Shown: positions 16,792 to 26,456, numbered from the stretch's first letter. The stretch is 64,000 nt of DNA from Chloroflexota bacterium (GCA_028874195.1 JAPPLM010000041.1:40653-104652), one strand, 5' to 3'. Notes: a model not told the origin generated them from the letters alone. A program made the numbers and translations.

Positions 16792-19056
16792 ATGCGACGA
16801 CGCGATGTCCTAAAATTAGCCGGTACATCGGGCCTGGGAATGGGCGCTGCCGTTGCCTTTGCGGGCTGCGGCACCCCGGATCGTGAATTCCACATTCAGA
16901 GTCCGGTGGAAATACCGGAAGATACGGTGACAGGGCTGGATACCTGGTATGCAACCATTTGCCAGGACTCCGGTGACGGTTGCGGCGTGATCGTGCGGGT
17001 CAAGAGCGGTCGCGCACGTAAGATTGAAGGCAATCCCGACTACCCTCTGAACCGCGGCAAGTCTTCCGCACGAGTACAAGCTGCCCTGCAAACCCTCTAC
17101 AACCCGGACCGCATTCCAAATCCGATGATTCCAAGACGAAACCGCGGCTCCGGCCGGTATCGGTTCATGCGCTGGGATGACGTTTTGCCGGAGTTTCAGA
17201 GTAAGCTCGACGCCGCCCGTGAGAGCGGTGGCATCGTTATGATTACGGAGCCCGTGAACGGGCATCTTGGCATGATCCTCGAACGGTTTACGCAGAGCAT
17301 TGGCGCGCGCTGGTTGACCTTTGAGCCGCTGGAGCAGGCCGCTGTGCGACAGGCCAGCGCCCAGGTCTTTGGGACCTCCCGCGTGCCGCAATTCGATATC
17401 GCGAACACCGATTACGTGCTTTCCATAGACGGCAATTTTCTCGAAGGCGGCGACTCCCCCGTACATTACGGCCAAGCCTACGGGCATTTCCGGCAGGGAG
17501 AGGGCCGCTCGCGGGGCACGTTTGCGCACTTCGACACGCACTTGACGATGACGGCGGCTAACGCCGACGAATGGCATCCCGTCACCCCCGGCACGGAGGG
17601 TATCTTGGCGCTGAGCATCGCTCACGCAGTCCTGGCCGGTAGGCCGGTACCCGCCGCCTTGCAGCCCTTGACCGGCGGCGAGGGAACGCTGGAAGCCTAC
17701 GCTGCTGAGAAAGTCGCTGACGCTACCGGTGTGCCGGCCGAGGTTATTCAGAGGGTTGCCCATGACTTTGCCGCGGCGCCGACCGCAGTCGCTATGGGCG
17801 GCGGCAGCGCGGCCGGCCATACCAACGGGCTGTTCAATATGTCCGCAATCTTCGCTTTGAATCTGCTGAAGGACAACGTGGGCCAGACGGGTGGTGTGCT
17901 GCTCAATGCCCCGTCGCCCCTGCCGGACATTCCCGCTGAAGCGCCGGTGACCTCTTTTGAGGAGTGGCAGACGTTTCTTGGCGAGATAGAGAGCGGCCAG
18001 ATACCGCAAGTTCTCCTTATCCATGGGGCTAACCCTGTGTATGGCCTCCCCGGAGTCTTGAATGCGGGCAGCGCTTTGGGAGCGATTCCTTATATCGTTA
18101 GCTTCTCGAACGTGTTAGATGAGACCACGGCCTTGTCCGACTTGATCCTTCCCGATCACCACTACCTGGAGAGTTGGGGCACAAGTATACCCCCGTTGGG
18201 CGCTGAGTATTCCACGCTTGGCGTTCAGCAACCTGTCGTGCGTCCGTACCACCAGGAATTCGAGGGCGCAGCCGGTACGCGCGCCTTTGCTGACGTCCTG
18301 CTGAGTTTGGCGCAATCGCTTGGTGGCTCACTTGCCGAAGCGCTGCCGTGGGCCACGATGAGAGACGCCATCCGCGCTAGCGTTGACGAGCTGCAGGCCC
18401 GCGGTGACGGCTCGGTGACGAGCGATGATCCGGAAGTCTTCTGGTTGTCCGTCTTGCAGCGCGGCGGCTGGTGGGTGCCGGCTGAGCGTGTGACGGCAGA
18501 TGCGCCGGATCTGGCGGGATTGACCGCGGTCGAGGCAAACTTTAGTAGTGGCACCGGTGAATTTCCTTACCATCTCATCGTAACGCCATCCGTCTTGCTT
18601 GGGGATGGGAGCGGGAGTCTGGCGGTGTCACCGTGGCTGCAATCCACCGCTGACCCCATGACAACGGGGGTCTGGGCAACGTGGGTTGCCTTGAGCCCAA
18701 AGACGATGGCAGCCTTGGGCATACAGGAAAACGACATCGTGCGCATTACGTCCGTTGCCGGATCGCTTCTGGCTCCCGCCTACCCCTACCCGGGCATAGG
18801 CGAAGGTGTCGTAAGTGTGCCGCTGGGCCAAGGACATCAGGAACTTGGTCGGTATGCCGAGAATCGCGGGGAAAACGCATTGCGTATTCTGGCGCCGGTT
18901 GTCCAAGAGGAAACCGGCGCTCTGGCTTGGTCGGCGACGCGGGTACGGATTGCGCCAACCGGACGGCGGACCCGCCTGCCGCGCATCGAGGGCATTACCG
19001 CGCCGGTGCAGATGCCCGATGAGAAGACATTCCAAATTACAAACGAAACCCAGTAG
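16792..19056 (+). CDS. actB1: Alternative complex III subunit ActB, molybdopterin oxidoreductase-like part (B1)
   Basis: Large periplasm-facing subunit related to molybdopterin oxidoreductases but expected to lack a molybdenum cofactor in this complex. 754 residues. The N-terminus MRRRDVLKLAG is a twin-arginine signal ending in a lipobox-like FAGC. GKSSARVQAALQTLYNPDRI and SNVLDETTALSDLILPDHHYLESWG are typical of the family. In Rhodothermus ActB the ferredoxin-like part is fused at the C-terminus; here it is a separate gene 18 nt downstream, so ActB is split. Starts 8 nt after actA. Confidence 0.9.
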   Translation: MRRRDVLKLAGTSGLGMGAAVAFAGCGTPDREFHIQSPVEIPEDTVTGLDTWYATICQDSGDGCGVIVRVKSGRARKIEGNPDYPLNRGKSSARVQAALQTLYNPDRIPNPMIPRRNRGSGRYRFMRWDDVLPEFQSKLDAARESGGIVMITEPVNGHLGMILERFTQSIGARWLTFEPLEQAAVRQASAQVFGTSRVPQFDIANTDYVLSIDGNFLEGGDSPVHYGQAYGHFRQGEGRSRGTFAHFDTHLTMTAANADEWHPVTPGTEGILALSIAHAVLAGRPVPAALQPLTGGEGTLEAYAAEKVADATGVPAEVIQRVAHDFAAAPTAVAMGGGSAAGHTNGLFNMSAIFALNLLKDNVGQTGGVLLNAPSPLPDIPAEAPVTSFEEWQTFLGEIESGQIPQVLLIHGANPVYGLPGVLNAGSALGAIPYIVSFSNVLDETTALSDLILPDHHYLESWGTSIPPLGAEYSTLGVQQPVVRPYHQEFEGAAGTRAFADVLLSLAQSLGGSLAEALPWATMRDAIRASVDELQARGDGSVTSDDPEVFWLSVLQRGGWWVPAERVTADAPDLAGLTAVEANFSSGTGEFPYHLIVTPSVLLGDGSGSLAVSPWLQSTADPMTTGVWATWVALSPKTMAALGIQENDIVRITSVAGSLLAPAYPYPGIGEGVVSVPLGQGHQELGRYAENRGENALRILAPVVQEETGALAWSATRVRIAPTGRRTRLPRIEGITAPVQMPDEKTFQITNETQ

Positions 19057-19074
19057 TAGCGGGGAGAGACAGCG

Positions 19075-19881
19075 GTGAAACAGGCCGCGGAAGGCAAAGA
19101 ACAAGATACCAGCAAGCCGGTGACAAGCATTGGCCGGCGTTGGGGTATGGTGGTTGACCTTGACCGCTGTACCGGCTGCCAAGCCTGTGTCGTTGCTTGT
19201 CACGCCGAGAACAACATTGCGCTCAACCTTGAGGATGTTGTGCTCCAGCAACGGGCCATAAACTGGATTCGCATCGAGCGCTATTGGGAAGGCGAGTATC
19301 CCAACGTCAAGGCGCGTTTCCTGCCCATGTTCTGCCAGCACTGCAATAACGCCCCCTGCGAGCCCGTGTGCCCGGTCTACGCGACCTACCACAACCAAGA
19401 GGGCTTGAATGTGCAGGTCTACAACCGCTGCATCGGGACGCGCTATTGCGCCAACAACTGCCCATACCATGCGCGCTTCTTCAACTTCTGGGAACGCGAT
19501 CTCGACGACACGCACCGGGAGTATCTCAACCCCAACGTCACCGTGCGCACCAAGGGCATCATGGAAAAGTGCACGTTTTGCGTGCAGCGCATTCGCAAGA
19601 GCGAGTGGGAGCGCCGACAGGCAGACGAAGAGTTGCAAGATGGCGACGTGCAACCGGCATGCGTGCAGGCGTGCCCGACCGATACACTTGTATTCGGCAA
19701 TCTGGAAGACGAGAATTCGCGGGCCGCACAGTTAGCACAGAACAAGCGGCACTACCGCGTAATGGAAAACCTTGGCACTGATACCAATGTGATCTACTTG
19801 AAGAAGGTTGATCCACATGCAAGCGAAACATCACCAGCACATGCTGGAACCGCTGCCGACGCCGGCGGAAATAGCGCGTGA
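19075..19881 (+). CDS. actB2: Alternative complex III subunit ActB, iron-sulfur part (B2)
   Basis: A 268-residue ferredoxin-like subunit, like the FeS subunits of DMSO reductase-type enzymes, expected to carry electrons between quinol oxidation and the haems. Four Cys clusters are visible: CTGCQACVVAC, CQHCNNAPCEPVCP, CIGTRYCANNCPY and CTFCVQRI...CVQACPTD. The start is GTG with GGGGAG 8 nt upstream. Its last ~65 nt overlap the next gene in another frame, an unusually long overlap that ties the two together in translation; the Ala/Gly-rich C-terminus (AGTAADAGGNSA) in the overlap is low-complexity and probably not structured. Confidence 0.9.
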   Translation: MKQAAEGKEQDTSKPVTSIGRRWGMVVDLDRCTGCQACVVACHAENNIALNLEDVVLQQRAINWIRIERYWEGEYPNVKARFLPMFCQHCNNAPCEPVCPVYATYHNQEGLNVQVYNRCIGTRYCANNCPYHARFFNFWERDLDDTHREYLNPNVTVRTKGIMEKCTFCVQRIRKSEWERRQADEELQDGDVQPACVQACPTDTLVFGNLEDENSRAAQLAQNKRHYRVMENLGTDTNVIYLKKVDPHASETSPAHAGTAADAGGNSA

Positions 19882-21190
19882 CACCTTTAGCCGGGCGTTA
19901 GGGAGCAGCAACGCGTATCGACTTACGCTGCTGGTCTTATTCGTGCTGTTCGTCGGTGGAGTGGTTGGATTTGCCATCCGACTCGGTTCCGGCCTCGAAG
20001 ATCGGGGGCCGTGGGCCTACTACGCCGCGGTGTTCGGCTTCCTCTTCACGGTCGGCCAAGCGGCACCTATGGTTTCGTTTGTGCCGCGCCTGGCGCGGGC
20101 CCGTTGGCACGGGTCGTTAGTTCGCGCGTCTCAGGTAGTGGCTGTCGCCGGTCTTCTCAACGTGTTGCTTTTTCTTCCTCTTATTTGGTTGGTGCCATCA
20201 AGTGCGGTACGCACGACGATTTGGTTTGACTGGCCGTGGGGCGCGCCGCATTTCTACGACACGATCTTTGTTCTCATGCTTGTGGTTAACGGTTTCGCAT
20301 TCCTCTGGGTTCAGGCACTGCCGGACCTGGCTTCCTTGCGGGTGCAGAGCGGCGGAACGCACCGCGTAGCACGGCTGCTTTCAGGCTCATTTATTGGAAC
20401 GCCGAAGCAGTGGAAAGTGCAACGCATAGGCTTGGCGGTGCTCGGCGGCTGTTACGTGATGAACTTCATCTTCGTGCAGTCAATAATTAGCCTCGATTAC
20501 GTTATGACGCTCATTCCTGGCTGGAAGAGTTCGATGTTCCCGGCATTCTATAGCATCAACGGTTTGCTCGCGGCAACGGCTATGACCATCGTCGTCATGG
20601 CCGTGATTCGGCGCTTCTATGGGCTGCAGGCCTATATCACCGTCGACCAATTCTGGAACGTGGCTAAGATAATGCTCGCGCTCAATCTTGCGTGGGCGTA
20701 TCACTGGTGGTCAGACTTCCTTACTTCGTGGTACGGCCGTGTGCCTCGGGAGACGGTTGTCATAATCGGAACGCGGAGCTTTGGCGAGAATACTTGGTTG
20801 TTTGTTGCCGCGTTTGTTTGTTGTTTCGTACTGCCCTTGCTGATCTTAATGTGGAACCCCTGGCGAAAGAGTGTTGCCGGCCCGACGGTGGTAGCGGTGC
20901 TTTCGCTCATCGGGATATTCATTCAGCGCATAATCGACTATGTGCCGGCGTTTCTCAATACACAAGACCCGTTGGATCATGAGTTGCATGAAGCTATTGC
21001 AATCCCCTGGCCCGGTTTACCGGACGTGCTCATCATTGTTGGAGGGCTGGCGGGAGCCGTATTCCTGGTGACATGGGCGGTCAAGTGTTTGGGGCCGCTC
21101 TCGAACTGGGAAATGCAAGAGTGCGTCATCCTACGCCGCAATGAGAAATTCCTGAACGCTGAGGTACCCTATGTTATCAAGCCTCAATAA
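19817..21190 (+). CDS. NrfD/PsrC-like integral membrane subunit of alternative complex III (first)
   Basis: Polytopic quinol-binding membrane protein with about ten transmembrane helices (for example LTLLVLFVLFVGGVVGFAI, AATAMTIVVMAVIRRFYG). One of two NrfD-type proteins in the operon, as in known complexes that contain ActC and ActF. It is less like canonical ActC than the next gene and is probably the ActF-type subunit, though it lies before ActC here. ATG 19817 has AGAAGG 9 nt upstream; ATG 19841 is an alternative. 457 residues. Confidence 0.85.
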   Translation: MQAKHHQHMLEPLPTPAEIARDTFSRALGSSNAYRLTLLVLFVLFVGGVVGFAIRLGSGLEDRGPWAYYAAVFGFLFTVGQAAPMVSFVPRLARARWHGSLVRASQVVAVAGLLNVLLFLPLIWLVPSSAVRTTIWFDWPWGAPHFYDTIFVLMLVVNGFAFLWVQALPDLASLRVQSGGTHRVARLLSGSFIGTPKQWKVQRIGLAVLGGCYVMNFIFVQSIISLDYVMTLIPGWKSSMFPAFYSINGLLAATAMTIVVMAVIRRFYGLQAYITVDQFWNVAKIMLALNLAWAYHWWSDFLTSWYGRVPRETVVIIGTRSFGENTWLFVAAFVCCFVLPLLILMWNPWRKSVAGPTVVAVLSLIGIFIQRIIDYVPAFLNTQDPLDHELHEAIAIPWPGLPDVLIIVGGLAGAVFLVTWAVKCLGPLSNWEMQECVILRRNEKFLNAEVPYVIKPQ

Positions 21191-21249
21191 GAGATCCCGC
21201 TCGCTGCCACCATATTCAGGCGCGCAGCTTATGAAGGAGTTTGGACCCA

Positions 21250-22617
21250 ATGCATGAGCGCCCCCGGCTCACGCCCATTCAGATTAATCGCGATCTCCTC
21301 CGGTCGGTGTTGGAGACACCATTGCGGTTCTACGTGCTGTTACTCTTCTTAATGGGGTTGGTAGGCCTCGGGGTGTTTGCCGCCACGCTATTGGTGACGT
21401 ACGGCCTGGGCGTAACCGGTCTCAATCACCCGGTGTTCTGGGGCTTCTTCATCATCAACTTTGTGTTTTGGGTGGGTATCAGCCACGCGGGTACCATGAT
21501 TTCGGCAATCTTGCGGCTCACGTCGGCGGAGTGGCGCCGGCCCGTGGTGCGGGCTGCCGAGGTCATGACGGTATTCTCGCTCCTCACTGCGGCGCTCTTC
21601 GTGGTGCTCCATACCGGTCGTCCCTGGCGCACGCTCTACTGGGCTTTCCCCTATGATTTTGTGCGGGGAATATGGCCTGACGTTCGTTCTCCGCTCGTGT
21701 GGGATCCGAGCGCGATCTTTACGTACCTCACGGGAAGTATTCTCTTTGTCTATGCCGCATTGATTCCCGATCTCGCCTTGGCGCGAGACAAAACGACCGG
21801 TTGGCGACGCATTGTCTACGGCACGCTGTGCCTGGGTTGGCGCGGCAATGCACGGCAGTGGAAACTGCTGAATGCTACCGGCCTGCTGCTGTCGGCGCTG
21901 ATTCTGCCGGTATTTGTTTCCGTCCATAGCATTGTGTCTTGGGACTTCGGAATGTCGCTGGTGCCGGGTTGGCACGTGCACATCTTTGCGCCGTACTTCG
22001 TCGTGGGCGCAGTGCTTTCCGGTGTGGCAGCCGTGATTGCCTTGATGGCGGTAATGCGGTCCCTCTTCCAGCTCCACGACTACATTCGCCCCGAGCACTT
22101 TGATATGATCGGGCGCCTGCTGGCCGTAGTCGCATTGGCGTGGGGGTACTTCTATTTCCTGGATGTGGTCTTCGCGCTCATAAGCAAGGAAGAGGCGGAG
22201 TACGAGGTGATGAAGCTACGGCTATCGCCGCCGTACCTCTACTTGTTCCTATTGATGATCATATGTAACGTCTTCCTGCCGGTGCCCATCTGGCTGTTCA
22301 GGAAGTTTCGTAGAAATATCCCCATCATGCTTCTGACGGCCCTCGTCGTCAACATCGGCATGTGGTTGGAACGGTTCCTGATCATCATCCCGACCCTACA
22401 GCGGCGGCATCCCGACGCATTCGCTTGGGGTGACTATTCTGCGAGCCTAGTTGAAATATCTCTGGTCATCTTCTCTTTCGGCAACGTAGGGCTATTGCTC
22501 TTGTTGTTTTCGAAGATATTCCCGGTTATCCCCATCTGGGAGGAAAAAGAAGGACACATCTGGAAACGCGAATTCCGCATCGGCAAGCTACGCTTGCCCG
22601 CGATAGTGCGAGAATAG
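21250..22617 (+). CDS. actC: Alternative complex III NrfD-like membrane subunit ActC
   Basis: Polytopic membrane protein with about ten helices, 455 residues. HPVFWGFFIINFVFWVGISH and HAGTMISAILRL are the ActC/NrfD hallmark, helices shaping the quinol site. SVHSIVSWDFGMSLVPGWH is the second conserved block. ATG 21250 is chosen because AAGGAG lies 10 nt upstream; the in-frame TTG at 21241 abuts the Shine-Dalgarno sequence. 59 nt separate it from the preceding NrfD gene, the largest gap in the operon. Confidence 0.92.
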   Translation: MHERPRLTPIQINRDLLRSVLETPLRFYVLLLFLMGLVGLGVFAATLLVTYGLGVTGLNHPVFWGFFIINFVFWVGISHAGTMISAILRLTSAEWRRPVVRAAEVMTVFSLLTAALFVVLHTGRPWRTLYWAFPYDFVRGIWPDVRSPLVWDPSAIFTYLTGSILFVYAALIPDLALARDKTTGWRRIVYGTLCLGWRGNARQWKLLNATGLLLSALILPVFVSVHSIVSWDFGMSLVPGWHVHIFAPYFVVGAVLSGVAAVIALMAVMRSLFQLHDYIRPEHFDMIGRLLAVVALAWGYFYFLDVVFALISKEEAEYEVMKLRLSPPYLYLFLLMIICNVFLPVPIWLFRKFRRNIPIMLLTALVVNIGMWLERFLIIIPTLQRRHPDAFAWGDYSASLVEISLVIFSFGNVGLLLLLFSKIFPVIPIWEEKEGHIWKREFRIGKLRLPAIVRE

Positions 22618-22627
22618 GGAGGAAACC

Positions 22628-23134
22628 ATGCCCAGTGTAATGGGACTATTTCAGTCGGCGGACACCGCGGCTGCGGCCGCGGACCGCCTGCAGGCTTCGG
22701 GGTTCGGCCCGACCGACTATGAGGTGTTGACCGGCGCGCCCTACCCGGAAGGCGCTTTCGGCGAGGATTCGGGAGACCATCGTCTATTCATCTTCCCCCT
22801 CGGTGGGGCGATGATTGGCTTCGCGGTCGGCCTGATGGTGACGGCCGGCACACAACTGTCGTACCCGCTCGTTACGGCGGGAAAGCCAATTCTCGGCATA
22901 CCGCCGATGTTCATCATCATGTATGAAGGCACCATGCTCGGAGCGCTCATCTTTACCATCATGGGCGTAATCTTCGAGTCGCGGCTGCCAAATCTCACCA
23001 ATGACCTCTACGATGCGCGCATTACCGAAGGCTACATAGGGTTAGTGGTCCGTTGCGAGGACAATACGCAAGCGGAAACGGCGCAGACGACCCTTGCGGA
23101 AGCCGGCGCTGAAGAAGTGAAGCAGCAGGACTAG
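22628..23134 (+). CDS. actD: Alternative complex III subunit ActD (DUF3341)
   Basis: 168 residues with two membrane helices (FIFPLGGAMIGFAVGLMVTAG, PPMFIIMYEGTMLGALIFTI) flanked by a small ferredoxin-like alpha/beta domain (MPSVMGLFQSADTAAAAADRL ... EGYIGLVVRCEDNT). This is the ActD/DUF3341 architecture; ActD is a structural subunit. GGGAGGAAACC precedes the ATG, and the gene is 10 nt after actC. Confidence 0.92.
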   Translation: MPSVMGLFQSADTAAAAADRLQASGFGPTDYEVLTGAPYPEGAFGEDSGDHRLFIFPLGGAMIGFAVGLMVTAGTQLSYPLVTAGKPILGIPPMFIIMYEGTMLGALIFTIMGVIFESRLPNLTNDLYDARITEGYIGLVVRCEDNTQAETAQTTLAEAGAEEVKQQD

Positions 23135-23144
23135 GACCATCCGG

Positions 23145-23726
23145 ATGCGAGACCGGCAGTATCTACAAGTGGTATTTTGCTCTATACGCGATGCTTTGCG
23201 CCCGCGTTGGGTGGTATTCAGTCTTGTCTTGGGTGCGTTGTGTGCCGGTCTTTTGACGTCGTGCTATGGGTATCTTTGGGATGTCTTTCCGGAGATGCAC
23301 TACCAGCAGTCTTACCGGCAGCAGGAACCTCCGCGGCGCATGCCTCCCACCGATTCCGTGCCGGTGACTGGAAAGGCACGCGAATATAGTTTTGCGGAAG
23401 CCGTGGATGTAACCAATCCTCTCGCAAGCACGCCTGAACGTATAGAATCGGGCAAACAACTGTTCATGACCAACTGCAAGCACTGTCACGGCGCGGACGG
23501 TCGGGGAGAAGGCCCGGTGGGTCTATATTTCGACCCGCTGCCGCAAGCGATGCAGGGCGAACGAATCACCAATGAGCGTTCAGACGGCGAGATCTATTGG
23601 ATTCTGACGAATAGCCTCGGCAATATGCCGTCGTTTGGCAAATTGCTGACCTCTGAAGAACGATGGGAACTTATTCTCTTCATACGGTCACTGCAGGAAG
23701 AAGAACAGGAACAAGAAAGCGGTTAG
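23145..23726 (+). CDS. actE: Alternative complex III monohaem cytochrome c subunit ActE (lipoprotein)
   Basis: 193 residues. An N-terminal hydrophobic stretch ends in LLTSC, a lipobox, so the mature protein is probably a lipid-anchored cytochrome outside the membrane. A single haem site CKHCHG is at about residue 110, with the Met ligand in SLGNMPSFG. It would pass electrons from the multihaem part of the complex to a soluble carrier or terminal oxidase. Follows actD by 10 nt. No oxidase genes follow within the window. Confidence 0.9.
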   Translation: MRDRQYLQVVFCSIRDALRPRWVVFSLVLGALCAGLLTSCYGYLWDVFPEMHYQQSYRQQEPPRRMPPTDSVPVTGKAREYSFAEAVDVTNPLASTPERIESGKQLFMTNCKHCHGADGRGEGPVGLYFDPLPQAMQGERITNERSDGEIYWILTNSLGNMPSFGKLLTSEERWELILFIRSLQEEEQEQESG

Positions 23727-23745
23727 GGACTGGAGAAAGCAACGC

Positions 23746-24036
23746 ATGGATCCTCATCCACTGGCGCTTCCGATATGGGATCAGCTCGACACGGGCCTTA
23801 TCTTCTTTTGGATCGCGCTCTTCATGATGGTGGCGACGGCTGTCTCCTTCTTGCTGGCCCACGCCATTATTCCCTCCTTGGTTGGCACGCGCGACCTCCC
23901 GCAAGGGTTTGCAAGACTGCGCCCGGTGTTCTACGCTGCCACCATCGTGGCGCTGCTTCTTGCGCTCTTTCTCTACTACATCACGTGGGAGACGGTTTCG
24001 GTCTACTTGGAGATATATCCACGCAAGTGGATCTAG
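23746..24036 (+). CDS. Small two-helix membrane protein at the end of the act operon
   Basis: 96 residues, two membrane helices (LIFFWIALFMMVATAVSFLLA and VFYAATIVALLLALFLYYI) joined by a short loop. GGAGAAAG lies upstream and the gene is 19 nt after actE, before the terminator, so it belongs to the operon. Position suggests a small accessory subunit of the complex, comparable to ActG of Chloroflexus, but I cannot confirm homology by eye. Confidence 0.65.
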   Translation: MDPHPLALPIWDQLDTGLIFFWIALFMMVATAVSFLLAHAIIPSLVGTRDLPQGFARLRPVFYAATIVALLLALFLYYITWETVSVYLEIYPRKWI

Positions 24037-24115
24037 CATTCCGCAAAGAAGCGCTACCGGCAATCTAGGCAGTGCGCCAATAATGCGTTGGCGCTTGTTC
24101 CCTGAAAAGTCAACG

Positions 24116-24152
24116 AATGAGGGCGCCCAATGGCGCCCTCATTCTTCTTTTG
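24116..24152 (+). terminator. Intrinsic terminator of the act operon
   Basis: A perfect 12-bp stem (24116-24127 with 24132-24143) closing a CAAT loop, followed by CTTCTTTT. Confidence 0.9.
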
Positions 24153-24316
24153 CAGGCGGCAGAACCGGTTAGCCGAGATACCACTCTTCTCCACCTCCGT
24201 AAGCTCTCGGAGCGCCGCAAGCTTGCGTCTGTTTCTTGACAGCCCCAATTCCTATTGCTACTATGTAGAGCGACTTGGTCAACTATTACTAACCTAGGTG
24301 ATACGGAGCATGCATT

Positions 24317-25156
24317 ATGGCAGAGTACGCCGATTCTGACGTTCTCGTTTCGACCGACTGGGTTGCCCAACACGGCGGCGACGCAAACGTCCGGCTCGTC
24401 GAAGTGGACGTGGATACGACCGCCTACGAGACCGGGCACATCGCCGGCGCTGTCGATTGGGGCTGGCAGTCCGACCTCAACGATCCGGTACGGCGCGACC
24501 TTATCGGTAAGGAAGACTTGGAAGAACTCCTGGGGCAGAGCGGGATAACGCCTGACACCACGGTCGTCCTCTATGGCGACAACAACAACTGGTTTGCGGC
24601 CTTCGCCCTCTGGATCCTGAAGATTTACGGACACAAAGACGCGCGCTTGATGAATGGCGGCCGCGTCAAGTGGGAGGCGGAAGACCGTCCGCTTACGGAG
24701 GATATTCCTTATGTAGCGCAAGCTTCCTACACGGCGCAAGACCCGGATACCGCCCTCCGCGTCTTCCAAGGCGACGTGCAGGAGCGTTTGAGTAACCCGA
24801 ACGTCGGCCTCGTTGACGTGCGCTCGCCGCAAGAGTTCACCGGCGAAATCCTGGCCCCGCCGGGCCTGCCGGAAACCGCACAGCGTGGCGGCCACATTCC
24901 CGGTGCCGCCAATATCCCATGGGCGTCGGCTGTCGCCGATGACGGCACGTTCAAGTCTCCTGACGAACTGGGTGAGATTTACGGCGGTAAAGGGATCGTG
25001 CCGGACAAGGAGATCGTGACGTACTGCCGGATCGGCGAGCGCTCGTCACACACCTGGTTCGTACTCAAGTACCTCTTGGGCTACCCGGATGTGCGCAACT
25101 ACGACGGCTCGTGGACGGAATGGGGCAGCATGATCGGCGTGCCCATTGAGAAGTAA
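24317..25156 (+). CDS. Thiosulfate/3-mercaptopyruvate sulfurtransferase (two rhodanese domains)
   Basis: 279 residues with tandem rhodanese domains, the first non-catalytic and the second active. Domain 1 ends in LMNGGRVKWEAEDRPL; domain 2 has VDVRSPQEFTG and the active-site loop YCRIGERSSHTW with the persulfide-forming Cys. The CRIGERSS loop resembles the thiosulfate sulfurtransferase type more than the mercaptopyruvate type (CGSGVTA). Cytoplasmic. It follows the act terminator and has its own transcription unit, possibly shared with the next lipoprotein gene 100 nt downstream. Confidence 0.9.
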   Translation: MAEYADSDVLVSTDWVAQHGGDANVRLVEVDVDTTAYETGHIAGAVDWGWQSDLNDPVRRDLIGKEDLEELLGQSGITPDTTVVLYGDNNNWFAAFALWILKIYGHKDARLMNGGRVKWEAEDRPLTEDIPYVAQASYTAQDPDTALRVFQGDVQERLSNPNVGLVDVRSPQEFTGEILAPPGLPETAQRGGHIPGAANIPWASAVADDGTFKSPDELGEIYGGKGIVPDKEIVTYCRIGERSSHTWFVLKYLLGYPDVRNYDGSWTEWGSMIGVPIEK

Positions 25157-25256
25157 GAGTGTCCATCGTTTGAGAGGAGGGAGAGTACCAAACGGCCTCG
25201 TGCCGTCGATTTGAAGAGTACGTTATTTGTTTTCAGCGAGGGAGAGGAAAGCGGCA

Positions 25257-26456
25257 ATGTTTGGATCGACAAGACACTTTGCGGATTTTGTAACGGCAAG
25301 ATGGCGCAACTTCATTGTGCCTTTGCTTGCCGCCCTTCTTGTAGGGCTGCTGGCATCCGCCTGCGGCTCATACGTCATAGAACCGGAGCCACCCGTATCC
25401 ACTGCCAAATACGAAGTCTGGGCCATGGACCAGACAAATAACATTATCCATATCATCAGTCCACAACTTGAGGTGGTGGAGACGGTCGATCTTTCGCCGG
25501 CGGGGCTGGAACGAACGCACTGGATCAATTTTACAAGCGACTCCAAGTACGCGTGGATTGCCAGCACGGTATCCGGTAATACAGCCGTTGTTAGAGCGTC
25601 CGATCGAAAAGTGATCGCTACTTTTGACACAGGACCCGCGAGCCATGCCGCGGACATTTACCCGGACGATAGCGGCGTTCTCGTTTCGGTGATCAAGGCC
25701 GGTGAGTTGGTTGAGATTGTTTCCGACCACGATGCGGAGGAATTCTCCATAGGCCGCAGGCTTGTAATTGCGGAGGACCCGCTAATCAAGGCCCGGGCAG
25801 ATGAGTTTCCCTCGGCCAATCCAATTTCTTCAGCGTTCACCCAAGACGGGCGCTACGCCTACGTGACGCTGGGTCCTGCTCTCGCCAATGGCGGGTTGGT
25901 CATTCTGGATTTGGAGACGTTCACCTTGGCCAAGGCATTCTCGCCGGAAGAGGTCAGGGTGAATCTGATGAGTGTTCTCTCGCCGGATGGCACCAAGATG
26001 TTCGTCACCGGGGGCGCGCGGGACTCGAAGAGCCTCTACTACGTGTTTGATACCGCAACGCATGAGATAATCGCCAAGGACGCTACCCGTGGCGCCGAAG
26101 CGCACGGCATGGCGATCACGCCCGACGGCTCCGAAATCTGGATTACCAACCGCTGGACCGGCAACGTCGGCATTATTAGCCCCGAGTTCAACGACTTCGT
26201 CGAGCGAATACCTTTTGTCGGGGAAGCGCCGGACCTCCTGGTCTTTTCACCTGACGGTGTCTTCGCGTTCATCCTTCTGCGGGGTGGCGGAGAAACGGAT
26301 GCCGGCGCTATGGGCGGCTCCGGCGAATTGCCCGCCGTAGTGGTAGTGTCGGTGGAGACCAGACAGGTAGTGGACGTCCTGATACAAGGTGAGCTCACGG
26401 ATGAAGGTGAGCTGCCGGCGCTGGATTACCACGGCATCGCTATCAGACAACTCTAG
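25257..26456 (+). CDS. YncE-like beta-propeller lipoprotein
   Basis: About 399 residues. A signal peptide (FIVPLLAALLVGLLASAC) with lipobox ASAC indicates a lipoprotein. The rest is a seven-bladed propeller of the YVTN/YncE type, seen in repeated VLSPDGTKMFVTGG, AITPDGSEIWITNRWTGNVGII and VFSPDGVFAFILL blades. ATG 25257 follows GGGAGAGGAAAGC and is preferred to an in-frame start at 25227. Role unknown; such proteins often support redox or surface enzymes. No catalytic residues recognised. Confidence 0.8.
   Translation: MFGSTRHFADFVTARWRNFIVPLLAALLVGLLASACGSYVIEPEPPVSTAKYEVWAMDQTNNIIHIISPQLEVVETVDLSPAGLERTHWINFTSDSKYAWIASTVSGNTAVVRASDRKVIATFDTGPASHAADIYPDDSGVLVSVIKAGELVEIVSDHDAEEFSIGRRLVIAEDPLIKARADEFPSANPISSAFTQDGRYAYVTLGPALANGGLVILDLETFTLAKAFSPEEVRVNLMSVLSPDGTKMFVTGGARDSKSLYYVFDTATHEIIAKDATRGAEAHGMAITPDGSEIWITNRWTGNVGIISPEFNDFVERIPFVGEAPDLLVFSPDGVFAFILLRGGGETDAGAMGGSGELPAVVVVSVETRQVVDVLIQGELTDEGELPALDYHGIAIRQL

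Noticed and set aside
16103..16954. Minus-strand open frame of 283 codons
   Set aside because: Antisense to actA and the start of actB1; no domain recognised and the plus strand carries five haem motifs.
16816..18024. Minus-strand open frame of 402 codons
   Set aside because: Antisense to actB1; long open antisense frames are common at this GC content.
18628..19653. Minus-strand open frame of 341 codons
   Set aside because: Antisense to actB1/actB2, where the iron-sulfur cysteine motifs are in the plus-strand frame.
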